Shown here: piece after piece, positions 1-5,765 of the stretch
How positions within the stretch are numbered: position 1 is the stretch's first letter
Layout of the letters: each line of letters begins with the position of its first letter
Source: Inquilinus sp.
Lineage (GTDB): Bacteria; Pseudomonadota; Alphaproteobacteria; DSM-16000; Inquilinaceae
Length of the DNA: 5,765 nucleotides
Direction of reading: 5' to 3'
Assembly: GCA_013003675.1 (NCBI GenBank)
Contig: JABDIP010000254.1
Span: forward strand, 1 to 5,765
Translations under genes and position numbers: made by a program
The notes under the pieces: generated by a model
What the model was told of the DNA's origin: nothing
Databases searched by the model: none
Seen by the model: only the letters and a program-made list of their open reading frames with translations

Positions 1-35
1 CGATGGAGCGCCGCCTCATCCTGAGAGGAATGCAA

Positions 36-239
36 TCAGGAGAAGGCGTTGCCCGGCTGCGCGCCGAAGCGTTTCAGGATCATCGCCAACGGGCAGAACC
101 GCGTGAACGCCGCCTGCAGCAGGTTCGCGCCGACGAAGGCGGTCGCCCACAGCCAGTGAACGCTGTGCAGCTGCGACAGGATCAGGCTCGCCAGGATCAC
201 GCTGCCGGCGAAGGCCATGACAAGACGGTCGATGGACAT
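36..239 (-). CDS. DUF2892 (YgaP-type transmembrane domain) small membrane protein
   Basis: A 67-residue inner-membrane protein with two hydrophobic segments, about residues 7-23 and 28-46, joined by a short turn containing LHSVHW. The C-terminal motif FTRFCPLAMILKRFG (Cys49-Pro50) resembles the Cys-Pro ending typical of DUF2892, the domain that forms the membrane part of the rhodanese YgaP. No rhodanese domain is attached here. The ATG at 237-239 is preceded by AAAGGA on the coding strand at a workable distance. The gene begins 38 bases after the sqr stop on the same strand and is probably its cotranscribed third gene. DUF2892 genes are often found beside sulfide or persulfide detoxification genes, so a role in handling sulfane sulfur at the membrane is plausible. 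No biochemical function can be read from the sequence. Family call fairly sure; function unknown. Confidence 0.85.
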   Translation of the reverse strand: MSIDRLVMAFAGSVILASLILSQLHSVHWLWATAFVGANLLQAAFTRFCPLAMILKRFGAQPGNAFS

Positions 240-277
240 GGATGGTGTTCCTTTCGGTGTCGGTTCGGCGCCGGCGG

Positions 278-1606
278 TCAGGCCGCGACGCCCGATTTCG
301 GTGGCGTCGGCTGGGTCGGCTTGTCGCGCACCCGGTCGATGCCGAGCAGCTTGAGCACATAGCGCTCGTAGATCGGCTCGCCGATGCCCTTGCGCACCTT
401 GCGCAGGAAGTACTTCTCGAACGCGATCTTGGCCAGATGCACCCACTTGCCGTGGCTCGACCAGTTCACGTTGCGCGGCGGGATCTGCGGCATGGCGACG
501 AAGGCGACCCCGCTGTCGCCGAAATCGGCCAGGCAGATGGCGTTCCAACTGGCCTCCTCGTGCGGCTCCTTGCCGTCGATCAGCGCCCGGACGTTGTTCG
601 CCGTCGCCGTCACCATGCTCTCGATCATATAGCCGGTCTTCGGCACGCCGACCGGGACCGGGGTCTTCTCATAGGGCGGGATGGCGATGCAGACGCCGAC
701 CGAGAACACGTTGCCGTATTTGGCGTTGCGCTGCGTCTTGTCGACGGTGACGAAGCCGCGCGGGTTGGTCAGGCCGGGCAGCGGCTTGCCGTCCTTGCCC
801 CACAGCGCCTTCACGCCGCGGAAGGCGGGCAGCATCATGGTGAACCTGGAATCCAATTCGTGGCTGGCCTTGTCGCTGCCGTCCTCGTTGACCTCGTCGA
901 CGAAGACCTTGCCGGCCTCGAACTTCGCCACCTTGGCGTTGACGATCCATTTGATCGTGTGCTCGCGGAAGGCGGATTCCAGCAGGCCCTTGGTGTCGCC
1001 GACGCCGCCGAGGCCGAGATGGCCGATATAGGGCTCCGGGGTGACATAGGTCATCGGCACCTTGTCGCGGATCTTCCGGCGCCGCAGATCGGTGTCCATG
1101 ATCATGGCGAATTCATAGGCCGGGCCGAAGCAGCTCGCGCCCTGCACCGCGCCGACGACGATCGGGCCGGGGTCGGCGCAGAATTTCTCCCACTCCTCGC
1201 TCGCCAGCACCGCATGGTCGACATGGCAGATCGACCGCGTATGGGCGTCGGGACCGAAGCCCTCGATCTCGTCGAAGGCGAGATCGGGCCCGGTGGCGAC
1301 GATCAGATAGTCGTAGTCGAGGAAGCTGCCGTCGGCGAGTTCGATGCGGTTCTTGTCCGGATGCACCTGCTTGGCGCCGATCGGGTTGAAATCGATCTTG
1401 CGCTTCTTGAACATCGGCGCCAGCGGCACGACGATGTCGTCGCGGCTGCGCCATTTCACCGCGACCCAGGGATTGCTGGGCACGAACTGAAAGCTGTCGC
1501 TGTTCGAGACGACGGTGATCCGTTCGTCCTTGCGCAGGAGGTTGCGCATCTCCAGCGCCATCGGAATGCCGCCGAGGCCGGCGCCCAGCACTACTACATG
1601 GGTCAT
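278..1606 (-). CDS. sqr: Sulfide:quinone oxidoreductase (FAD-dependent, SQR family)
   Basis: A 442-residue flavoprotein expected to oxidise sulfide to sulfane sulfur/polysulfide at the cytoplasmic membrane and pass the electrons to quinone. Seen: an N-terminal FAD Rossmann motif GAGLGG (residues 8-13), the motif FQFVPSNPW (40-48), ATGP (104-107), GASCFGPAYE (156-165), and a basic, aromatic C-terminal stretch (about 384-425) that fits the amphipathic membrane-anchoring helices of SQR. Cys127, Cys159 and Cys358 fall where the Acidithiobacillus ferrooxidans enzyme, as I recall it, has Cys128, Cys160 and Cys356, including the same 32-residue gap between the first two. The usual Gly-Asp of the C-terminal FAD motif is replaced (SVGVCIAIPP, 302-311), as also in that enzyme. 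A strong GGAGG at 1617-1621 supports the ATG at 1604-1606, which overlaps the repressor stop (ATGA). It could be a related FAD oxidoreductase, but the three cysteines make SQR the best call. Confidence 0.93.
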   Translation of the reverse strand: MTHVVVLGAGLGGIPMALEMRNLLRKDERITVVSNSDSFQFVPSNPWVAVKWRSRDDIVVPLAPMFKKRKIDFNPIGAKQVHPDKNRIELADGSFLDYDYLIVATGPDLAFDEIEGFGPDAHTRSICHVDHAVLASEEWEKFCADPGPIVVGAVQGASCFGPAYEFAMIMDTDLRRRKIRDKVPMTYVTPEPYIGHLGLGGVGDTKGLLESAFREHTIKWIVNAKVAKFEAGKVFVDEVNEDGSDKASHELDSRFTMMLPAFRGVKALWGKDGKPLPGLTNPRGFVTVDKTQRNAKYGNVFSVGVCIAIPPYEKTPVPVGVPKTGYMIESMVTATANNVRALIDGKEPHEEASWNAICLADFGDSGVAFVAMPQIPPRNVNWSSHGKWVHLAKIAFEKYFLRKVRKGIGEPIYERYVLKLLGIDRVRDKPTQPTPPKSGVAA

Positions 1607-2001
1607 TGCCTGTTTTCCTCCGTGTTGCGGGTCGGTCGCTCGGCCGCCCCTTTTGGTCGTTTTCCGTCTTCATCCGCCGTCGGCGGCGGTGGGCAATAGA
1701 GCCCGAGCAGCACGTCGATCAACTGCCGCACCGCATCGCTGGAAAGCGAGTACACAATCGATTGCGAGACGCGCCTGGTGGCGACCAGCCCGTCCTCGCG
1801 CAGCTTGGCGAGGTGCTGGGAGAGCGCCGACTGGCTCAAGCCGACCGTCGCCACCAACTCGCCGACCGAGCGTTCGCCTTCGGCGAGCTGACACAGGATC
1901 AGCAGCCGGTTGGCGTTGCTCATCGCCTTCATCAGCCGGGCCGCCTCGCCGGCGTGGCGTTCCATCTCTGCAATATTCACACTTGCTAATTTAGTGAGCA
2001 C
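1603..2001 (-). CDS. sqrR: ArsR-family repressor, BigR/SqrR-type persulfide sensor
   Basis: A winged-helix repressor of 132 residues if started at GTG 1999-2001. The HTH and wing lie at about residues 45-88, with recognition helix SQSALSQHLAKLRE. Cys37 (in LLILCQL) and Cys103 (in LLGLYCP) are its only cysteines. They are 66 residues apart, the same separation as the pair that forms a sulfur bridge in BigR and SqrR (about Cys41/42 and Cys107/108). The metal-site motif ELCVCD of classical ArsR is absent. A proline-rich, charged tail (about 104-132) extends past the usual end of the family and looks disordered. The start is uncertain: GTG at 1978-1980 or ATG at 1963-1965 (MERHAGEAARL) are alternatives, and none has a clear Shine-Dalgarno. 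The stop overlaps the sqr start. It probably represses its own operon and perhaps the divergent pump operon. Confidence 0.88.
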   Translation of the reverse strand: MLTKLASVNIAEMERHAGEAARLMKAMSNANRLLILCQLAEGERSVGELVATVGLSQSALSQHLAKLREDGLVATRRVSQSIVYSLSSDAVRQLIDVLLGLYCPPPPTADEDGKRPKGAAERPTRNTEENRQ

Positions 2002-2010
2002 TCATATATT
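1983..2010 (+). promoter_or_regulatory. Predicted sigma-70-like promoter of the adaptor-RND operon
   Basis: TTGCTA (1983-1988, 4 of 6 matches) is separated by 16 bases from TATATT (2005-2010, 5 of 6 matches). Transcription would begin near 2017, leaving a leader of about 55 bases before the adaptor start at 2072. The site overlaps the opposing promoter almost completely, so the two polymerases would compete and one bound repressor could block both. Pattern match only. Confidence 0.45.
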
Positions 2011-2016
2011 TTGCAA
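1988..2016 (-). promoter_or_regulatory. Predicted sigma-70-like promoter of the repressor-sqr operon
   Basis: Reading the minus strand, TTGCAA (2016-2011) is followed by a 17-base spacer and TAAATT (1993-1988). Each hexamer matches 4 of 6 consensus positions, and the site sits in the only AT-rich stretch of the window. Transcription would begin near 1981-1983. This would favour a downstream repressor start (GTG 1980 or ATG 1965) over GTG 2001. It is a pattern match only. Confidence 0.4.
1993..2004. promoter_or_regulatory. Candidate operator dyad within both promoter spacers
   Basis: Two overlapping short dyads, AGTG-AG-CACT (1993-2002) and TGAG-CA-CTCA (1995-2004), lie between the -35 and -10 boxes of both predicted divergent promoters. 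This is where an ArsR-family dimer could exclude RNA polymerase. The arms are only 4 bp, so chance is a real possibility. Assignment to the neighbouring repressor is inferred from position. Confidence 0.3.
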
Positions 2017-2021
2017 GAGGT

Positions 2022-2041
2022 TTTCACAGCCGGCCGTGAAA
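2022..2041. promoter_or_regulatory. 20-bp near-perfect palindrome, candidate operator or leader hairpin
   Basis: TTTCACAGCCGGCCGTGAAA pairs with itself at 9 of 10 positions; only A2028 against C2035 fails. As DNA it has the TTTCAC-N8-GTGAAA form of a dimeric repressor site. As RNA it could form a stem of six pairs, a mismatch, and a short G-C top in the leader of the adaptor mRNA. It lies just downstream of the predicted transcription start and 19 bases before the Shine-Dalgarno. No U-tract follows, so it is not a typical intrinsic terminator. Confidence 0.5.
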
Positions 2042-2060
2042 GGATCGGCGAAATTGAAAA

Positions 2061-2065
2061 AGGGG
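2061..2065 (+). promoter_or_regulatory. Shine-Dalgarno that fixes the adaptor start
   Basis: AGGGG, preceded by an A-rich run (GAAAAA), lies 6 bases before ATG 2072-2074 and 9 before ATG 2075-2077. It rules out the longer in-frame reading from 1910, which would run through the repressor gene and push the signal peptide inside the protein. Confidence 0.7.
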
Positions 2066-2071
2066 CGTCAG

Positions 2072-3067
2072 ATGATGATCCGGGCACTATCGATCGCCGT
2101 CGCCGCGCTGATCGCGGTAAGTCCGGCCGCCGCCGAGCCGTTGCGCGTCGCCGAAACGGCGGTCGACGATCTGAAGGCGGTGTTCGGCACCGTCGAGAGC
2201 ATCGACACGGTCATCGCCCGCACCCGGTTGGGCGGTACCGTCGGGGGCCTCTCCATCGACGAGGGCAGCGCGGTCGAGCAGGGCCAGGTGCTGGCCATCG
2301 TGCGCGACGAAAAACTGCCGCTGCAGCAAGCCGCGCTCGACGCCCAGGTCACCGCGCTGGAATCGCAGATGGCGCAGGCCGAGACCGATCTCGAACGGGC
2401 CCGGCGGCTGCGCGAATCCGGCACCATCCCGCAGGCCCGGCTGGATGACGCGCAGACAGCGGTCAACGTCGTCACCGCCCAGCTCGCCGCCATGGGCGCC
2501 GAGCGCGCGGTGGTGCGGGAGCGGATCGACGAAGCGGCGGTGGTGGCGCCGGCCGGCGGGCGGGTGCTGGCCGTCCACGTCGTCAACGGCACCGTCGTCA
2601 TGCCCGGCGAGCCGGTCGCCGCCATCGCCGCCGACAGCTACATCCTGCGCCTCTATCTGCCGGAGCGGCACGCCCGCTTCATCGATGTCGGCGACCCGGT
2701 GCTGGTCGGCGGCGCCGGGCTGGCCGCCGCCGGGCAGGCCCTGCGCGAGGGGACCGTGCGGCAGGTCTACCCGGAGCTCAGCCAGGGCCGCGTCGTCGCC
2801 GACGTCACGGTCAGCGGCCTGGGCGATTTCTTCGTCGGCGAGCGCACCCGGGTCTTCGTCACCACCGGGCAGCGATCCGCCATCGTGGTCCCGGCGGCCT
2901 ATCTCTACCAGCGCTTCAACCTCGACTATGTGCGGCTCGAGGATGGCCGCGAGGTCGTGGTGCGCACCGGCCTGCCGGTACCGGGCGGCGACGGGATCGA
3001 GATCCTCTCGGGCCTGCGCCCCGGCGACGTCATCGTGCTGCCGTCCGATCGGGGGGATGACGCATGA
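2072..3067 (+). CDS. RND periplasmic adaptor (membrane fusion protein, HlyD/AcrA-like)
   Basis: A 331-residue periplasmic adaptor that would connect the RND pump encoded next to an outer-membrane channel. Seen: a Sec signal peptide (residues 1-21, MMIRAL, hydrophobic core, probable cut after AAA before EP) with no lipobox cysteine, unlike lipoprotein AcrA. Then the first lipoyl half-motif (about 54-77, GGTVGGLSIDEGSAVEQGQ), an alpha-helical hairpin (about 80-150, rich in Gln, Ala, Glu and Arg), and the second lipoyl half (157-186, VVAPAGGRVLAV). A beta-barrel region (about 190-265) and a membrane-proximal segment (268-325, VPAAYLYQ, LRPGDVIVLPS) follow. It is shorter than AcrA (about 397 residues) with a short hairpin, and has no cysteine. 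Two adjacent ATGs (2072, 2075) are possible starts. The TGA stop overlaps the pump ATG, so the two are translationally coupled. Family sure, substrate unknown. Confidence 0.93.
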   Translation: MMIRALSIAVAALIAVSPAAAEPLRVAETAVDDLKAVFGTVESIDTVIARTRLGGTVGGLSIDEGSAVEQGQVLAIVRDEKLPLQQAALDAQVTALESQMAQAETDLERARRLRESGTIPQARLDDAQTAVNVVTAQLAAMGAERAVVRERIDEAAVVAPAGGRVLAVHVVNGTVVMPGEPVAAIAADSYILRLYLPERHARFIDVGDPVLVGGAGLAAAGQALREGTVRQVYPELSQGRVVADVTVSGLGDFFVGERTRVFVTTGQRSAIVVPAAYLYQRFNLDYVRLEDGREVVVRTGLPVPGGDGIEILSGLRPGDVIVLPSDRGDDA

Positions 3068-5765
3068 AGCTCGGCATCTCCGGATCGCTGACGCGGGTCT
3101 TCATCGACTCGCCGCTGACGCCGCTGCTGCTGCTCGCCTCGATCGTGCTCGGCACGGTGGCGCTGCTGTCGCTGGCCCGCGAGGAGGAACCGCAGATCAG
3201 CGTGCCGATGGTCGACGTGCATGTCCGCGCCGACGGCCTGCGCGCGCCCGACGCGGTCAAGCTGGTGACCGAACCGCTGGAGGACATCCTGTCCGGCATC
3301 CCGGAGGTCGAGCACGTCTACAGCCGGACCCTGGACGACGGCGTCGTCGCCACCGCCCGCTTCGAGGTCGGCACCGCCGAGGACAACGCCATCCTGCGGG
3401 TCCACGAGAAGATCCGCGCCAATATGGACCGCATCCCGATCGGCATCCCCGAACCGCTGATCGTCGGCCGCGGCATCAACGACGTGGCGATCCTGGTGCT
3501 GACCCTGGCGCCGGAACCGGCGGTCGCCGACCGCTGGTCCGACAACGACCTTTATCACGTCGCCGAGGAGCTGCTGCTGGAGCTGCGCAAGGTCGAGGAT
3601 GTCGGCCTCACCTTCCTGGTCGGCGGCCGCCCCAACCAGATCCGCGTCGAGCCCGATCCCGAGCGCCTGGCGCTCTATGGCATCACCCTCAACCGGCTGA
3701 TCGAGAAGGTCGAGAACGCCAACCGCTCGTTCCGCATCGGCGCGGTGCGCGCCGACGGCGAAACGCTCGGCGTGGTCGCCGGGCAGACCCTGCAGGGCAT
3801 GCCCGATATCGGCTTGCTGCTGCTCACCACCCATGACGGCCGGCCGGTCTATCTCGGCGACGTGGCGCGGGTGGTCGTCGACGCCGCTCCGCTCGACCGC
3901 CGCGTCTGGCATCTTGAACGCGATGGCGCGGGCGGCCTCGAGCGGGTGCCGGCGGTCAGCATCGCCATCGCCAAGCGGGCCGGCGCCAACGCCGTCACCA
4001 TCGCCGACCGGGTGCTGGAGCGGCTGGAACTGCTGGAAGGCCGGCTGATCCCCGACGGGCTGAGCGCCACGGTCACCCGCAACTACGGCGAGACGGCCAA
4101 CGAAAAGGCCAACGAACTGCTGTTCCACCTCGCCCTGGCGACGGTGTCGATCGTCATCCTGATCACCGCGCTGATCGGCTGGCGCGAGGGGGCGGTGGTG
4201 TTCGTGGTGATCCCGACGACGATCCTGCTCACCATGTTCGCCTCCTATCTGCTCGGCTACACGATCAACCGGGTCAGCCTGTTCGCGCTGATCTTCTCGA
4301 TCGGCATCCTGGTCGACGATGCCATCGTCGTGGTCGAGAATATCGACCGCCACTGGTCGATGGCCGACGGCCGCTCCCGGCTGCGCGGCGCCATCGAGGC
4401 GGTGGCCGAGGTCGGCAACCCGACCATCATCGCCACCCTGACGGTGATCGCCGCCCTGCTGCCGATGATGTTCGTTTCCGGGCTGATGGGGCCCTATATG
4501 AGCCCGATTCCCGCCAACGCCTCGGCGGCGATGCTGTTCAGCTTCTTCGTCGCGGTCATGCTGACGCCCTGGCTGATGGTCCGCCTGCGCGGCGGCAGGA
4601 AGGACGAGCCGCCGCCGCCCGCCGCCGGGCACGGCCATGACCAGCATGGCGGCGTGCTCGGCCGGGTGTTCACCGCCGTGGCGCGGCCGCTGCTCAAGGG
4701 GCGCGCCCGCTCGCTCGCCTTCCTGCTGGTGGTCGGCATCGCCACCCTCGGCTCGATGGTGCTGTTCTACACCCGCGACGTGACCGTCAAGCTGCTGCCC
4801 TTCGACAACAAGTCGGAACTGCAGGTGGTCGCCGACCTGCCGGAAGGCGCCAGCCTGGAACAGACCGAGCGGCTGCTGATCGACGCCGCCGCGCTGATCG
4901 CCCCGGTGCCGGAGGTGGAGAGCGTGCAGGCCTATGCCGGCACCGCCTCGCCGTTCAACTTCAACGGGCTGGTCCGCCACAGCTTCCTGCGCCAGTCGCC
5001 GGAACTGGGCGACCTGCAGATCAACCTGTCGCCCAAGGCCGAGCGCGACCGCGCCAGCCACGACATCGCGCTCGAAATCCGCGAGCGGCTGCGGGCGCTG
5101 GAGCGGCCGCAGGGCACCGCCATCGGCGTCGTCGAGGTGCCGCCCGGCCCGCCGGTGCTGGCGACGCTGCTGGCGGAGATCTACGGCCCCGACGCCGAGT
5201 CCCGGCGCGAGACGGCGCGCCGCGTGCGCGCCGCCTTCGAATCGGTCGATTTCATCGTCGACGTCGACGACAGCTTCGGCCGGCCGACCGACCGGGTCCG
5301 CTTCGCCATCGACCAGGAGAATCTCGAATTCCACGGCGTCGAGGAGGAGGCGGTCTACGACACCCTGGCGGCGCTGCTGGGCGGCGTGCCGGTCGGCTAT
5401 TCCCATCGCGGCGAGGGCAAGAACCCGATCGAGATCAGCGTCCGCCTGCCGCTCGAGCAGCTCTATCTGTCGGCACGCCTGCTGCCCACGCCGGTGCCGG
5501 GCGCCCGCGGCATCGTCGAGCTGGGCGACCTGGTCGCCCCGGTGCGCGAGCCCGCCTCCTATCCGATCTTCCGCCACAACGGCCGCTTCGCCGAGATGGT
5601 CATGGGCGAGCTGGCCGGTGCCTACGAGGCGCCGATCTACGGCATGCTGGCAGTGCAGGACGCGCTGGCCGGCGAGCCGGACATCCATATCGCCCTGCAC
5701 GGCCAGCCCGAGGACGAGAGCGTCGACACCCTGCTGTGGGACGGCGAGTGGGAGATCACCTACGT
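3064..5765 (+). CDS. RND-superfamily efflux pump, inner-membrane subunit (AcrB-like), 3' end beyond the window
   Basis: The first 900 residues of a proton-driven tripartite efflux transporter; the family is usually 1,000-1,070 residues, so roughly the last tenth to seventh is missing. Seen: TM1 (about 17-37), a large periplasmic loop (about 38-348), TM2-TM6 (about 350-506), a cytoplasmic linker with PPPP and HGHDQH (516-528), TM7 (about 549-569), and a second periplasmic loop reaching the window end. TM4 carries GILVDDAIVVVEN (414-426). Asp418-Asp419 correspond to the proton-relay pair of AcrB (Asp407/408). The matching TM10 lysine lies outside the window. The ATG overlaps the adaptor stop as ATGA. 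The sequence is AcrB/HAE-like and lacks the methionine-rich features of copper/silver exporters, but I cannot assign a substrate. Location opposite a sulfide-oxidation operon suggests export of a sulfur compound or of a toxic product met under sulfidic conditions; this is inference. Confidence 0.93.
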   Translation, partial: MKLGISGSLTRVFIDSPLTPLLLLASIVLGTVALLSLAREEEPQISVPMVDVHVRADGLRAPDAVKLVTEPLEDILSGIPEVEHVYSRTLDDGVVATARFEVGTAEDNAILRVHEKIRANMDRIPIGIPEPLIVGRGINDVAILVLTLAPEPAVADRWSDNDLYHVAEELLLELRKVEDVGLTFLVGGRPNQIRVEPDPERLALYGITLNRLIEKVENANRSFRIGAVRADGETLGVVAGQTLQGMPDIGLLLLTTHDGRPVYLGDVARVVVDAAPLDRRVWHLERDGAGGLERVPAVSIAIAKRAGANAVTIADRVLERLELLEGRLIPDGLSATVTRNYGETANEKANELLFHLALATVSIVILITALIGWREGAVVFVVIPTTILLTMFASYLLGYTINRVSLFALIFSIGILVDDAIVVVENIDRHWSMADGRSRLRGAIEAVAEVGNPTIIATLTVIAALLPMMFVSGLMGPYMSPIPANASAAMLFSFFVAVMLTPWLMVRLRGGRKDEPPPPAAGHGHDQHGGVLGRVFTAVARPLLKGRARSLAFLLVVGIATLGSMVLFYTRDVTVKLLPFDNKSELQVVADLPEGASLEQTERLLIDAAALIAPVPEVESVQAYAGTASPFNFNGLVRHSFLRQSPELGDLQINLSPKAERDRASHDIALEIRERLRALERPQGTAIGVVEVPPGPPVLATLLAEIYGPDAESRRETARRVRAAFESVDFIVDVDDSFGRPTDRVRFAIDQENLEFHGVEEEAVYDTLAALLGGVPVGYSHRGEGKNPIEISVRLPLEQLYLSARLLPTPVPGARGIVELGDLVAPVREPASYPIFRHNGRFAEMVMGELAGAYEAPIYGMLAVQDALAGEPDIHIALHGQPEDESVDTLLWDGEWEITY

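Noticed and set aside
1..19. Possible start of a further leftward gene (ATG at 19-17, reading M-R-R-R-S-I)
   Set aside because: Only six codons are visible and there is no properly spaced Shine-Dalgarno, so it cannot be supported, although a downstream operon gene is likely there.
14..28. Small inverted repeat CCTCA-TCC-TGAGAGG after the DUF2892 gene, considered as a terminator
   Set aside because: The stem is short with a bulge, and the minus strand shows no U-tract after it.
242..1699. A 485-codon open frame on the plus strand, antisense to sqr
   Set aside because: Repetitive Arg/Asp/Val/Ala/His composition with no domain. It crosses the sqr/repressor junction and is explained by the GC-rich sqr codons on the other strand.
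1910..2071. Upstream in-frame extension of the adaptor to an ATG at 1910
   Set aside because: It would overlap the repressor gene and bury the signal peptide; the AGGGG at 2061-2065 supports 2072 or 2075 instead.
2445..3836. A 463-codon plus-strand open frame overlapping the adaptor and pump
   Set aside because: Long runs of Ser, Pro and Arg without domains; an out-of-frame shadow of two well-supported genes.
2926..5700. A 924-codon open frame on the minus strand, antisense to the pump gene
   Set aside because: Its composition (very rich in Asp, His, Arg, Gln and Gly, no recognisable domain) is what antisense reading of GC-rich codons gives. The plus-strand frame has clear RND motifs, membrane segments and a coupled start.
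1..5765. CRISPR arrays, tRNA or rRNA genes, insertion sequences, direct repeats or attachment sites
   Set aside because: No spaced repeat units, tRNA-like folds, transposase motifs or terminal inverted repeats were seen by eye; the window is filled by five well-supported genes.

Overview
The window reads as a high-GC bacterial chromosome segment. The strong G/C preference at third codon positions and the protein similarities point to an alphaproteobacterium, but that assignment is an inference and the species cannot be named from this sequence. Almost every base is coding. The only AT-rich island is at about 1970-2020, and it is the control region between two divergent operons.

Leftward operon (minus strand, read from about 2001 down to 36): an ArsR-family repressor carrying the two-cysteine signature of the BigR/SqrR persulfide sensors (1603-2001), then a sulfide:quinone oxidoreductase with all three expected redox cysteines (278-1606), then a 67-residue two-helix DUF2892 membrane protein (36-239). 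Repressor and oxidoreductase overlap by the four bases ATGA, so they are probably translationally coupled.

Rightward operon (plus strand, 2072 to the window edge): a periplasmic adaptor (membrane fusion protein) with a signal peptide (2072-3067), followed by an RND-superfamily inner-membrane pump that also starts in an ATGA overlap and runs off the window after 900 residues (3064-5765). No outer-membrane channel gene is visible.

Between them, about 70 bases hold two predicted sigma-70-like promoters lying on top of each other in opposite directions, a short dyad inside both promoter spacers, and a 20-bp near-perfect palindrome (TTTCAC-N8-GTGAAA) in the likely leader of the pump mRNA. The simplest reading is a sulfide/persulfide-responsive divergon. 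The repressor would hold both operons off until sulfane sulfur joins its cysteine pair. SQR would then oxidise sulfide into the quinone pool, and the DUF2892 protein and the RND pump would deal with the sulfur products or a related toxic compound. The link between the pump and sulfur chemistry rests on gene arrangement only and is the most interesting hypothesis here.
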